NCBI RefSeq assembly: GCF_051622035.1 | Contig: NC_135358.1 | Coordinates: 14,756,001-14,820,000 of the forward strand | Length of the DNA: 64,000 bases | Direction: 5' to 3' | Origin: Arctopsyche grandis | Taxonomy: Eukaryota > Arthropoda > Insecta > Trichoptera > Hydropsychidae | Shown: one piece after another, positions 33,061-48,000 of the stretch | Layout of the letters: the number at the start of each line of letters is the position of its first letter | Numbering within the stretch: position 1 is the first letter of the stretch | Translations under genes and position numbers: made by a program | The notes under the pieces: generated by a model | What the model saw: the letters and a program-made list of their open reading frames with translations, nothing else | The model's database searches: none | Told to the model about the DNA's origin: nothing

Positions 33061-34634
33061 ATGTCGCTGAGGTTCATGTCAATGTTTTTGCGACCCAGTC
33101 ATTTAACTTCACTCACTGCTCGATATGCGTCTGAACAGAAAAAAGTCGTCGTATATGACATATTTGCTAATGTCGCCAAAAAAGACAGAAACACATATTT
33201 GGAAATGATTAAAATATTTGAAGGAAAGGATATCCGCCGAAGAGGTCACGTTGAATTTATCTATGCTGCTCTTCGCAACATGGAAGAATTTGGTGTTAAT
33301 AAAGACTTGGAAGTGTATAAAAGTTTATTAGAAGTTTTACCGAAAGGACGTTTTATTCCTACCAATATATTTCAAGCTGATTTCTTTCACTATCCAAAAC
33401 AACAACAGTGTGCTACGGATCTTCTCGAACAAATGGAAGATAACGGTTATTACTTCAGTATTTTAGCAATAATTTATCAAAAATTTTATAATAAAAGTTA
33501 TTTAATAATATCATTTATACTTACAGGAGTTATGCCTGATTTTGAAATGGAAGATATATTATTGAATATATTTGGACGTAGGGGTATACCATTGCGGAAA
33601 TATTGGCGGATGATGTATTGGATGCCAAAATTTCGCAATCTTAGTCCTTGGCGACTACCTCATAAATTACCAAAAGATAGTCTAGAACTTGCCAAACTAG
33701 CAATTGAGAGAATTTCCAGTATTGACAACAATATGAAAACAACTATATTTCAAGTAATTTCATCGAGTTTTATTTATTTATAATGATGACTCTTTCATAA
33801 CTGAACTTTTTTGTTACAGACAAAAGAAATAGAGGCATCTTTGGACAAAACTTGGATAGTTTCAGCTCAATGTCCTACCCAAATGTCACTAATAGAGACT
33901 GAATTAAAACTCAGAACAAATAAAAATAACAACTGTGAACCTTTAGTAGTAAAAGGAGCTTACTCTGTGTATTTACGCAATCAGTGTATTTCATATTTCA
34001 CTTTAATGGGTCCCGTAAGACCAAAAGATGTTCCTTATGTTGACCCAGATGGTAATTATATGAATTTTTCATAATAATACTAGATTTAACAATTTAAGAT
34101 ATGTAGTTTTCTCCCATTGTACTCACTAGTTACGGTAAATGTTCTTTCAAAAGTGAACGTTATCTGTAGTATTTTTGACGATGAATACCTTTTTTGAGGG
34201 ATGAATATGCTCTTTTTACTAGCAAGCACACATCATGAGATAAAATCGCCATCTTGCGATAATACAAGCTATATATATTTTTTTTTTAGATATCACCAAA
34301 ATTAATGCCCCTGGTTTATTTGGAAATTCAACACTTCCCGCAGTAAAAAAGTCTGTACACGAACAAGATGATGGGACAGTACTAGCGATTTGTGCGACAG
34401 GTCTGAAAATTAACAATTTCAAAGATTATGCTAAAATTTAATATTTTGTAATTTATATGTATTTATATTTTTTTTTCAAAAATAGGTACATCCTCGCGTG
34501 ATTCGCTACTTTCATGGATTCGACTTTTGGAAAAGAATGGTAATCCTGCATTGGGACAACTTCCAGTCATATTTACTCTGATTGCACCAAGTTCTGAATT
34601 AGTGAATATAGAAACACAGCCAGCTACTAAGTGA
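33061..34634 (+). CDS. Ecsit: ECSIT (evolutionarily conserved signalling intermediate in Toll pathways)
   Basis: Mitochondrial complex I assembly factor that also takes part in Toll/BMP signalling through TRAF6. Five exons: 33061-33445, 33527-33753, 33820-34051, 34290-34400, 34486-34634. They join in frame to 367 residues, slightly shorter than vertebrate ECSIT. The first ~25 residues are Arg/Ser/Leu-rich without acids (MSLRFMSMFLRPSHLTSL), a likely mitochondrial targeting peptide. The conserved core includes KKDRNTYLEMIKIFEGKDIR, RRGHVEFIYAAL, GRFIPTNIFQADFFHYPKQQ and GVMPDFEMEDILLNIFGRRG. Splice donors of exons 1 and 4 (GTTATT, GTCTGA) are weak, but the frame requires them. Transcribed in the same direction as the ZAD gene downstream. 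Confidence 0.93.
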
Positions 34635-35013
34635 AATACTTTTAACTATGTTTGAATTAAAATGTAGTATGAGCAATGTATTGTAGATTACATATATATA
34701 TTGTAAAAATCAGTCGTGTAAATATTTTTCCCAATACTTAAAAATATAAAGTAATTTAAGTGATATACATATTCTTAGTACATATTGATTTTATTTTTTT
34801 TCAGTATTGTGAAAATGTTCAAACATTAAAAATGACATAAGTGGCTTTATTTTTTAAAATAATATATTGATACCAACACAATAGGCATGCAGAATTTATT
34901 CATTAAAAATTTGATAAAATATATTTCGAGTTCGATAAAATTCATAAGTGGTGTAAAAAGCCTTGTAAAAATAGTGCTAATAATAATTATACATGGTATT
35001 ATGCAGTGTACCC

Positions 35014-35190
35014 TCGACTATCCAGGTGTGGATTATCCCTGTATAAATCCACTATTTTTTTAATAAAATAGAAGCATATTGTAAACAATTGATCGTCTTA
35101 TGTTTGCAATTTTTTTATTATCTTTAATAACATTGGTTACTATACTTATATGTAGCAACTCAGCCATGGTCTTATGATAAGTAAGTATTT
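35014..35190. mobile_element. Tigger/pogo-like element end, fragment
   Basis: CAGTGTACCCTCGACTATCC is the typical terminus of pogo/Tigger DNA transposons. GATTATCC and, further on, GGTCTTATGATA are shared with the fragment at 50722. The opposite terminus was not found, so the right limit is approximate. Confidence 0.5.
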
Positions 35191-35278
35191 TATCGTGTAG
35201 GAAAATTTTTACAGATATAAAGAGGAATTATTGGATTCTGATAAATTTGAGTTCAGAAAGATATGTATAAATAAATCG

Positions 35279-35668
35279 GGTCTACCTCACGGGACCGAAA
35301 ATGAAACGCCCAAAAACGCAAATATTGGAAGGCAAAGATCGAAAATCGAAAGATCTTAAGTCAAAAGATAAAAAAAAATGGTCTCTCCCCCCGTCGTACA
35401 TACTCACTTAATTTGCACGAGCAGGATACAACAGGAACAAAAGGAACAGGCTTTTCCTCCCGTATTCTGCGCGCGCACATTAAACAAGGCTGTATGACAG
35501 AAAGAAAAATAATTTCACCGCATGCCTCTCATATATATGTATATATTATATATACATGGTACCGTTTACCATGCACCCTCTTTTTTGATCTTTCAACTTG
35601 AGATCTTTCGATTTTCGATCTTTGCCTTCCGATATTTGCGATTCACTTTCGGTCCCGTGAGGGAGACC
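35279..35668. mobile_element. Foldback element, copy 2, both ends present
   Basis: 390 bp, from GGTCTACCTCACGGGACCG to CGGTCCCGTGAGGGAGACC. Arms of about 75-85 bp carry GATCGAAAATCGAAAGATCTT and its inverse near the right end. The loop has GAGCAGGATACAACAGGAAC and TTTTCCTCCCGTATTCTGCG. No coding capacity. Neither a 9-bp nor an 8-bp duplication is obvious; a worn ATAAATC occurs on both sides. Confidence 0.8.
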
Positions 35669-35943
35669 GATATAAATCATTGGCAACATGGAAAAAACTT
35701 GCTTATTCAAAAAATATTATTTACTTTTTTGTACTTATTATTTTTGGTTTTGATTCTAATATAGAGATTTATTACAAGGCTTTTTTTAACGATTAAAACT
35801 CAGAAACAACAGGCTTGCTAGTAATATTGTCATTTTTGTAGTATTGGTATAAATAGCAACGGCTGCAGTTGGTAGTACTGAATATGGTGACAATTGATGC
35901 TTGACAGATAAACAAAAGTACATATACAGTTATATTATCAAAG

Positions 35944-38143
<2,200 letters not shown>

Positions 38144-38394
38144 TTTGTTTTTTAAAGAATACAAATTTGGAAAAAAAATAAGCCTTGCCTTATATATATT
38201 TAATTTTAATTCTTAAGAATTAAAAAAATAGAGCAAATCTCTTTCTTAGTTTTACATTTTATAATTACATACATACATATCATTTTAAGAATTTAATGAA
38301 TATATAATTTTTGAAATACATAAAATCGTTTAATTAAAATATTTTTCAGAATATTTTCACTATCACTAAACTAAGATGGATGTGTGGGAGGGAG

Positions 38395-38480
38395 CAGTGC
38401 AGCTGTTTTGTTATTTAAGTTGTGATGGATTCGAACCCCCAGACCGGAATTTTTGTGGGGCTTTAATCTACCACTATTAA
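38395..38480 (-). mobile_element. Possible tRNA-related SINE fragment
   Basis: The minus strand reads AATAGTGGTAGATTAAAGCC, then GGTCTGGGGGTTCGAATCC, which matches a pol III B-box (GGTTCGANTCC) with a poor A-box at the right distance. No second copy and no poly(A)/tail repeat was found, so this is only a suggestion. Confidence 0.25.
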
Positions 38481-38725
38481 AAAAAAAAGGTGTATCAATT
38501 TAAAAAATTTTGCGTATAGGATATATCAGTAATTGTTGCCAGATTAAGTTAAAAATGCAGCCCCTTCTAAAACATTAAATCAGTTAAGGATTGTGGGGAG
38601 AAGAGGGGGGGGGGGTCAGTTTTTAAATGTCATTATTTATAGTAAAATATAAATAGAATATAATATTTACAACCACAATTATTTTTGATATATTTTCCTT
38701 CTTCGGTTATGTCATACTTTAAACC

Positions 38726-38918
38726 GGTCTCCGTAACGGGCCCGAATGTGAAACGCCCGAAAACGCAAATATCTAAAATCGAAAGATCTTAAGTCGAAAG
38801 ATCAAAAAAAAGGGTGCATGGTAAACGGTACATACTCACTTCATTTGCGCGAGCAGGATACAACAGGAACAAGAGGAACAGGCTTTTCCTCCCGTATTAA
38901 TGTGCGCGCGCAGAAATA
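38726..38918. mobile_element. Foldback element, copy 3 (left half only)
   Basis: GGTCTCCGTAACGGGCCCGA, then AAAATCGAAAGATCTTAAG and the loop with GAGCAGGATACAACAGGAAC. It stops at the GCGCGCGC part of the loop, so the second arm is missing. Confidence 0.7.
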
Positions 38919-39348
38919 ATTCGCAGATATAGTACCTGCAAATAGCCACAACCTTGTAATATACTCAAGAGGTAGTGTCAAGGGTTGACACCAAACACAA
39001 ACATAAAATAATCGAATCGGTGTCTAAAAACGCGTGGTGATTAAGTAGTTAAATCAAGTCTCAAACAAATTAGGCCAAATATTTGAGTGGGTGAGTTTAT
39101 TCTGTTTTTTATATTCTGTGTTACGTTTTACATACTTTTGCATTTCCAAAAATATTATTAAAAACACGAGAAGCTCGATAGAATCAAACCAATCGAGAAA
39201 TACTCGGGCGCTATGATTCCAGTTGATATCAATGATCGTTAAAAATTTGCATTTTATTTCGTTATATTAATGGCGTTCGCCTTAAAATGGGGTAATTTTT
39301 TTTTTCATTTTCAATATGGTATTTCATTTTTCATCCGTATGGTAAGAC

Positions 39349-39437
39349 GGTAAACGGATTATTCACCAAAAAGCGATCTCGCGCAAGTGATTAAAATCTC
39401 GATCGCGGAACATCTTTTTGCCTAATAATCACCGAAC
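39349..39437. mobile_element. Short Mutator-like MITE copy
   Basis: GGTAAACGGATTATTCACC at the left and CCTAATAATCACCGAAC at the right, with AAAGCGATCTCGCGCAAGTG and ATCTCGATCGCGGAACATC inside, as in the copies near 3.3 and 3.8 kb. No clear target duplication. Confidence 0.6.
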
Positions 39438-39766
39438 TTATAAAATAAATTGAATTTGTCTTTACTGATCTTATGGGATTCGTGAATATTTCGATTCACA
39501 TTCGTCTACTTGCATGTTCCAAATTTTAAAAATATATGTTTAGGATTTCCAATTTTGTCAACAATATTCTTTTTATCGCAGACGAAAGTTTTTATTTTGA
39601 AAATCCTTAAACACATACAAATATATGTGTCCCAAGCCCCCAGACCCCGGTCTAGAGTCGTTGTTAAACCCCCTTATGGGAACCATGTCTGAATGTGACA
39701 AATACAAAAGTGAAATAAAGTAAAACAAGAAGTAGTACAACAAGCTCAAGCGCCACAGGCCACAGG

Positions 39767-40315
39767 TAGGGATCCCAATCGAATATTCGAACATTCGACT
39801 ATTCGAATATTATTCGTGTATATATTTTTTTATAAACTAAATACACAAAATCAACATGAAAAGAGTGATGACGAAGAAGCCGACGATTATGAAGAAAATG
39901 AAATATATATTGGGGATAATTGTGATAAAAATGAAGATAATGAAGAAGATGAAATGTCTACATGTGAAGAAACAGATTTTTATTAATTAAATACGGAAAT
40001 GTTTGAAGAAAATCACTTTTCGATCAATAATATTCTCTACGAAATTTTAGAAAACATCAGAAAAATAATACGAATATTTAAGAAGTCACCGGCGAAATAT
40101 AAATTTTTACAAGAAATCATAATGAAAAAAGAAAATAAAAAAATTGAAATTATTATTGGCTGTAAAAACGAGGTGGAATTCAATGGAAACTATGATGAGA
40201 CGATTCATTCAAATTTATGCTTGGTACATATGTAATAACCTTTTTTTAAATTTTCGTATATATTCGAATATTCGATATTCGAATAGTTGAAGTCGACGAA
40301 TATTTTAGATCCCTA
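39767..40315 (+). mobile_element. Internally deleted hAT transposon with transposase remnant
   Basis: Ends TAGGGATCC..GATCCCTA, next to ATTCGAATATTCG-rich subterminal repeats on both sides, typical of hAT elements. An acidic stretch (DDEEADDYEEN.., about 39860-39985) and a frame at 39999-40235 with ENIRKIIRIFKKSPAKYKFL resemble the R-K-I-V-x-F-F-R-x-S-P motif of hAT transposases, followed by IIIGCKNEVEF where LILDCKTRWNS is usual. The 8-bp duplication GCCACAGG is present at 39759-39766 and, once the insertion 40319-40572 and its duplication are removed, at 40578-40585. Too short to be functional. Confidence 0.8.
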
Positions 40316-40318
40316 GCC

Positions 40319-40572
40319 CGTTCGGTGATTACTAGTCAAATGTGAACCAGTCACAGGACAACCGGTCGCTCTAGATCGGTCACACGTGATCACCCATCAC
40401 ACTAAAACTGGTCACACCCTAAAATCGGTCACGAGAAAACCGATTGACCGATTTTAGGGTGTGACCAGTTTACTCGTGACCAGTTCCAGTGTGACGGGTG
40501 ATCACGTGTGACCGATCTAGAACGACCGGTTGTCCTGTGACTGGTTCACATATGACTAGTAGTCCGTTTACC
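40319..40572. mobile_element. Palindromic Mutator-like MITE nested in the hAT right edge
   Basis: Runs from CGTTCGGTGATTACTAGTC to GACTAGTAGTCCGTTTACC. It is a near palindrome with arms of about 115 bp (GTGAACCAGTCACAGGACAA, TCACACGTGATCACCCATCA and their inverses). It duplicated CCCTAGCC (40311-40318, 40573-40580); with one mismatch the duplication extends to 9 bp. It landed across the terminus of the hAT element, hence is younger than it. Confidence 0.85.
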
Positions 40573-40609
40573 CCCTAGCCACAGGCCACAGCCCACATCA
40601 TAACAATGA

Positions 40610-41110
40610 GTTAAGTTGGCCAAAGTGCTGGGCGGGGCGAAGTGGGGCGCTCGAGTCGGCGAACGAAAAGTCGGCGACCGGCAGTTGACGGCGCGGTGCG
40701 GCGTTGGGAGCGTCGTTGCTCGTTGCTCGTTGCTCGTCGCTCGTCGCTCGTCGCTCGTCGCTCGGCGCTCATCGCTCGTCTCCGACTCCTCGCCTCGCTG
40801 ACGTCATCGGCCCTGCTAGCCAGCGTACGTACTCCACTCTCACTCACTCACTCTCGCCTGATGTTGACGTTAATGTTGACTTGACGTCTACCACTCTTCG
40901 CTTACGCATCGTCCGCGATCACTATCACTATCACATCACATCACATCGCCAATTGTGGCCGGCTGTTGCAATTGTCTCGACTCGTCAACTTTGACCCGCC
41001 CCCATCCCCATCGTCATCTTCGTCGAGACGAGAGTGACGTATCTGTGAGTGACCCCCGCCGATTCCTCGTCGGCGTCACTTTTCCGTCTCGAATACGCAA
41101 GTAAACAATG
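40610..41110 (+). promoter_or_regulatory. l(2)gl: CpG-rich block, probable l(2)gl promoter and non-coding first exon
   Basis: GC- and CpG-rich, with a GCTCGTC/GCTCGTT 7-bp tandem repeat at 40717-40775. It lies 1 kb upstream of the first l(2)gl coding exon. That exon begins with an acceptor (TTTTACAG at 42065-42072) 11 nt before its ATG, so a separate 5' exon must exist, and this block is the natural place. The donor is not fixed. Confidence 0.5.
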
Positions 41111-41218
41111 CGACTCCCACTACTGTCATATTCTCAGTTCCTTACAGTAATTGCAACCACTTTTTGACTCTATCGTCGGTTGGGTCAGGTTCACTTTCAG
41201 CGTACTGTATTATTTTTA

Positions 41219-41392
41219 CTAGTGTTTTTACCCGGCTTCTCTCGGTGTTCGTAATATAAACCGCTTAAACATGGCCAATCTAATAGTAAACATTTTATTA
41301 AATTTATTTGAATAGTTTTATTTTATTTTATTATGAAAATTGTGACTCTACGAACCTAACATATGAAGTCTCTTTCGAAATTATATATTAGA
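41219..41392 (-). mobile_element. Short non-autonomous Helitron, complete
   Basis: On the minus strand it begins TCTAATATATAATTTCGAAA and ends GAAGCCGGGTAAAAACACTAG, inserted between A and T. About 174 bp, same family as 30778, 60437 and 63433. It lies in the 5' UTR intron of l(2)gl. Confidence 0.8.
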
Positions 41393-42083
41393 TATATTAT
41401 TAAATTTGACTTTAAATTATCATTTCTATTGTAAAACCTGTTTGAAATGGTCACCTTTCTGTTTCTAATTGTTGTTTTTGAGTACATACAATTTTGAGTA
41501 CGTACAATCTTTATCATACAATTACCATAAGAATATGCTTATGACAAATACTATTTATATACTGTGTATTTAGTTCTATTGTGTTCAGCGCATTAATTGT
41601 GGATTGCTTTTTTAACAGAACGTCTTAAAAGTAGATTTTTATTGCATCAATATTTCCTCCTTTTGTTTGCAAATGTATTTTTATAACTTCGAAAACTTTT
41701 TGTAAATATAAAACTTTCCTCATTATATCTTTTTAACAATCCTTGAACTGTAACAACTCAGAAATGGTCTTATTATTTATCTTAACATCTTATTTATTTG
41801 ATTGAAATATGTACTATATAGACAAAGATCAAGTTCGGTGATCCAATATGTTAACGAGCAATTATATATATTATACATTATTTCACTTCGTACAGTTTTA
41901 AAATGTGTATTCAGTTTGGTGTATGTATATTTAAACTAATAGGAATTAATTTTTGAATTTTGATTGTATAATATTTTGCATTCAACGCTATAAGTTGTAC
42001 CCAAATTTTATGGTTATTGTTTATATTAGATTAAATTAAATTTTTTAATGTTTTTTCTTATTTATTTTACAGATTGAATCAAG

Positions 42084-45000
42084 ATGTTGAAATTTATACG
42101 AGGAAAGGGTTCGCAGCCCTCACTGGAGAGGCAAAAACTCCAAAGGGAACTATTTGCATTCCGAAAGGTAAGATTATTGCAACGAATAATATTGCATACA
42201 CGTATCATTTTATACAAATGGTAATGTCTAATCAGAGTTTGTTAGCGTACATACAAATTCTATCTATTGGTATCAGTTTGTTATCTTATTCTGTTAACTT
42301 TAGTAATGAATTCATATTTTCAGTGCACATATGTATATAATACATTGCTAAATATTTTACTTTTATATGAAGTTATCAATCATTTAATTGTTTATCATTT
42401 TGTTAACGTTTTTAAATAGATTAGATTAAGGAATTAAAAGCATTTAAGATACATGTATACTTTTAACCAACTGATACAACTCATATGTGACTAAGCATAA
42501 TCAAATTCACCTTTTTATTACTTCATAAAAATTATTCTATTTTAGATTAATTTCCTTTTTTATGTTGTATTATAATATATTTAATTAAATTTCACAATAC
42601 ATACAAATCAATAAAAGGGAACCAGCTGATATCGTTTTGATAACAAAAAAAAAAAGTTTTGTATACACATTAGAGGATTTCAAAACCCAGCAAACATTTT
42701 TTTTTTTTAAATAAACTATGCAGATAAATTTTCATAATTTTCTTTTGCATAATTTAAATTCTATAATTCATCTTATTCATACCTATGAGTGTTCTGCCTC
42801 AGCAACTACCAGTTCTCGTGTTTATGAATCATTCTTGCATGTTACGCTTGTTTATATGTAAGTAATCAACACTTTCTCGTGTGATGTAAATACACAATGA
42901 TTCAAGGTTGGATGCCACGACGAAATCATTTCAATTTCATGATCGAATTCTTGAAATCACCAAAGTCGTACGCCACTAATCCGTTCACATACTAATTGAG
43001 TCCGTTGAATGTTCAAACCGTAACTTAACACTTTGTGATCGGGTCACGAGAATTCTCGTGTTTGAGTACCCAACGCTTGATGGCGGGTCGCGAGAATTCT
43101 CGTGTTCACGTAGTCTGCTCTTGGACTGCGGATTACGAGAAAACTCGTGTTCTTAAAATATTTTTAATCAACGACATCTCTATAACTGGATACATACTTC
43201 ATATACAAATGATAAAATCGGAACCTGTGTTATATATTTTGTCTCGTGGAACCATTTAAACTCGTAACATGTGTTTGAAATTTGTCACACCCATTTTTTT
43301 CAATCTTTCGCTTGTTTCTTCCTATTTCACCCTAGATGTAGGTTTCCGTAAGACGCTGACCTTTTCGGTTCTTTTGGTCGCTTTCGTGAATTTGAATTTG
43401 AATTAATCCGTAAAAATGGCTTCTCAAAAATGGCTTCTCGTGCTGATGATCAGGATCAAATATTTGCCGATAATAATGCACCAACACCAGCACCAACGAA
43501 GCGTGCAACGACAAAGGACCATCCCCTAGGATTATCTATGGATTTACGAAGTCATAAATTACGACCCATAATGACAAGCGGCACAAAAAAATTTCCATGT
43601 GTACTGCACAAAAGAACAGCAGTGAAACCCGATACTTTTGCGAGTTCTGTAACGTTCCACTTCATAAAGGTACCTGCTTTGATAGATGTCATACACGCGT
43701 AAACTATTAATTACCATTTGTAAATATTGTATAAAACTATTATTTATGTTATAAGCCATTTTTTAATTAAAACTTTAAAACTATAAAACAATATGTATTT
43801 ATAAGTGAAAGTAAAACTTTTTTGTGTTGTGGTGTTCATAAATAGAATCTGCAGATACTGGCGAGTACAAATCAAAAATTTTATTGAAATACAATGAGAA
43901 CTTCGAGAGTTATACGAATTTTAGCGAGTATTGAGAGTAAACCGCAATATCGCGAAAACACGCCCGCTTTCGCCTTTCAGGCGGCCGCGCGACCTACCCG
44001 CTTACAAAGTGTTAATTGACGTCTCCGCAGGTCAGCATCGCAAGTTCAAGTTCAAAGCCCCGCGAAACGACCGGCGTTTATTTTACATTATATTATCATT
44101 ATGACATATCCATAACGAAGTATGGAATTCATCGTGGCAATTTGTCAACAATTTTTATCGAATTGATTTAAATTTTCCATTACAAATGTACGTAGATTGC
44201 CTTGTAGGTGTGTTTGGCGATTTTTCCATCAACTTGTTGCATTCAAACGGCTACGCTCACCTCAAATTATAATGTCAAATTGTGTTTAGTCTGAAGAAGG
44301 CTCATCTTCGAAATGTGGAATGTGACCGACTCCACTTGACATTCGTTGACCCTTTGGTGCTGACCAACCGCACCGACCACTGTCAATTTTTTTTTTTTTT
44401 ACCAAAGCTATTCGAATGCAAAGCGAAACACTTACTGTAGATTTCACGATGGACTTGCATTTTTTTATTTCTTCTGCTGTGTATGTATATACTTACATAT
44501 TCTCATGTGTTTGTTGAGAAAATTGGCTATTGTTATAACGAAACTTCTTTTAAGCGTCGACCTTATGACGATGACACTCTTTGGCGTGTAAACAGAGACT
44601 CACGTGCAAACCACGTTTCGGTCACAGCTTGCGTATTCTTATGACGTTGATTCTCCATTGTGCCGTAATAATTAACCGGTTCTTCTAGGCATTCACCGCT
44701 CCAGTTTCAATCATTGGCGATTTGTCGTCGAAGCCCCACAAAAGAACTTCAGTCCGTGTATAAGTACTCTTTAACTATTGTAAATCGTATGCATGGAAAC
44801 GTTATTTTATTTTCATTTTTTGTAAAGCGGCACAAAAAACACCATTCTTGACGAATTTAGAACCAACCACAAACCAGCTATTGATGAGATTTCTGCTTTT
44901 TTCGTCGAATGGGAATTCAACTTGAAGCGTTTGCTGTAAATCAAGTTTCGTCGAATTGAACGATGATTACTATCTATGGAGATGGATTTTTTTTCGGTAA

Positions 45001-48000
45001 TCCACTGATAAGATACGTATGACTGGTTGTAATAATTTCTATTGCAAATTTTGAGCGAATTTTTTAATTGTTATAAAGTAGTTCAATCGTTATTGTTAAC
45101 CCTTTGAATGCTGACCAACGCCGATCGGCGTTTTGCCAACAAGTCCATGGGCCTGAAAACGCTGATTGGCGTTATATTTTGAGCATGTACAAAGTTAACA
45201 TGAATACTACCCGCTAAGCCTTTCCATTGAAAAAAAAAATGCATTGAACATGGGTCGTGTAATCTGTGTCATTAATTTGTCAACGTTTGTAAAGACTGAT
45301 TTACACCGAATTTTCTGAATTTATAACCTTTCTAACTGTTTATTTTAGATTGTGGCTTGGCATTTAGATTGTGAGCATTACATTTTAACAACAATGAAGA
45401 AGATGGAACTAGTTCTGGAAAAATACATTCATTAATAGACTTGTTTTGTTTATTTTATATTGTTGCAAGATATATTAGAGTTAACTAAACACACAAAACT
45501 CGAAATCCTCGGCGATAGTTATCTAGGGTAGTGATCTAGGGTTTGTTTGGATTAGCTACAATTTTTTTACTATTACTAAACTCTTAGTTCACAATCGATT
45601 TTGTCGTGTGACGAAGTTTAGGTTCTTATCCGATCGTTTTCAAACTTTGCCATTTTGCTCGGTTTGGTCATCAATATATGTGGAAATGACGTCCGCCATT
45701 ACGATGGTGAAAAATAATCGTAATAGACACGTTTGAATTGATCTTTCAGATTGTTCGTTTTAGCCTCTTCTTACTTTTTATATATATATGTATATCCCTT
45801 TTCGCCGCCATCTCGCTATATAGATTTTAATTGTTTAAACGCATATAACTCTTTCTTTTTTCACTCTATATTTAAATCTGCTATCTATTGGATTTCTATA
45901 TAACTCTAGTTGGAAATGTTGGCGAAATTTTCAGCGTGGCGGGTTTTCAACAGAAAAGACGTCAGCGCTCAAAGGGTTAAGCTTCATATGCACATATATG
46001 CTTTAACTACTCGTTCTGTTCGAGTGTTGTAAAATTATCCGACCGATTTTGAAAGGCTTCCGCATTTACTATGTGCTTGGATATTGCCGTAGTAAATCTA
46101 TTCAGGGGATTAAACCGAGCAGAAATCGTCTTGAAAGTGTTTACGTATTATATTACGTTACACATTATTATTGCCAGTATGCGTGAGATTTTTCTCATGG
46201 CGTTGCCTAAAATTAACAAATTTAAATAAAGAAATCCTTGCACCCGTTCTGTCGCAAGTCTTGCAAGATTGGCGTGTTTGGGTGTTTAAAACGGGAACGA
46301 ATCGAACTCGGGTTTTAAGGAACTGACAGGATGAGTGTGTGCGGTCAAAAGCGGAAATGGAATGATTGATGTACGAGAAAGGTGGATGGAGAACGTGAGT
46401 GCTGCACAGAATGCTAATGGACTCGTCAGGAGTCTAGCGATGCTTGATTGATGTTTGACTCCAGTCTACTCGGTTAGTTCTGTTTGTAAAGCCAATGCCA
46501 AAGCTATGTAAAGCCAATTTGCGCTCGTCTGGTATAAGCCAAACATTATATTGCTCACGGTCATCTTTAAAGCTTCAAATTTTTTATATGATATGATTTT
46601 TATACGCTACAATAGTACCTACAATACATGTAGTGTATGTAAATAAGTGTATATTGATTCATTATCTTATTTACTTTCTGGTCAACGATTGCATTCAGCA
46701 TGTTGCACTTTTGTTTGTTGTGCATATGTACATATATGCATTTTTTAAACATTGACGACTTATTGTAAATAGGATTTTGAGCTCTTTTCCTATTATGCTG
46801 TACATATAATACTATGATTACTAACAAAATTAAATTAAAATTGTAAAATAGAAAATGATCAGTAGATCAGTAGGTATTGTGAACATAATTTCGTAATAAT
46901 AAAAAGCATTTAATAATCAAAATCAAACATTGACGACCCAATCTACTACTTTTGAGTCATAATGTCGCATTCATTTTATTTTTATGATGTACATACATAT
47001 ATACATATATGTACACACTCTAATGAATCAGTAAATGTATACCGTTTTGTAATCTTTTAGGATACTTTTATTAACGATATTTTTTATCTCGTGTTTAAAT
47101 TTATCGCCGATATTCGATTTTATCTAATCTTTTTACTTTATTTTTTTCTGATTTCGTCCGTTTTCTAATTATCGGCTGCACAAGTATATTCATTTTTGCA
47201 TCGACATATGTACATAAATATATTGCAATATTTTATTTATAGCCGGGCTTTATAGTTGTAAAAAATCAACCGACTCCGACTTTTTTTTTTTAATTATTTT
47301 CTTTAATTAATATTATTACGGTATGTGTCAACTAGTCTCCAATTTTACTGGCGTAAATCCACTAATAAATACAAATTTTATCATTTCTTTACAAAAATCA
47401 TGAATTCAAATTATATTGTAAATAAAATCGTGGAATTGCACGTATTTTAGATTTGTTGTGGCCAAAACCGATTATTTCCTCTTTTTTATTAAATTGATTT
47501 GCTTGTGTTTGAAATTCATACACACACATTATGAACGTATTTATTTATTTTTTATTAATTCTTATTTTATTTCCGATAATTTAATATATTGAGTTACATG
47601 TAAATTTTTTGCTGATTTTTTATTTCTTTTAATTTATGAAAATCGCTATTATTTTTACTATTAACAATTTTATTCGTTGGCAAGAAAAGTCGATCTTACT
47701 AAAATCGGAATCGAAGTCAGAGTCAAAGTATAAGGTAAAGTCGGAGTCGGGTTCGGTACATTTCTAAGCGGCTCCACAGCCCTGGTATATATATATATAT
47801 GTACATTGATTACCGGTCATAAGTTTAAGACCAAAACGTTTTGTCAAATTATTTCACGCTAATTAAGTTTTAAGTAACTTTGAAATTTAGCAATCTCTTT
47901 GGTCTTAAACTTTTGACCGGTAGTATACGTTCAATAATATCAAATCATTTCGTAGAATTTTGAGTTGATTTTTATCGTGGTTCCTCAATACAAAGGCATC

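Noticed and set aside
44311-44390. GACCCTTTGGTGCTGACCAACC as another piggyBac-like MITE end
   Set aside because: It resembles CCCTTTGAATGCTGACCAAC, but there is no TTAA next to it and no matching opposite end.
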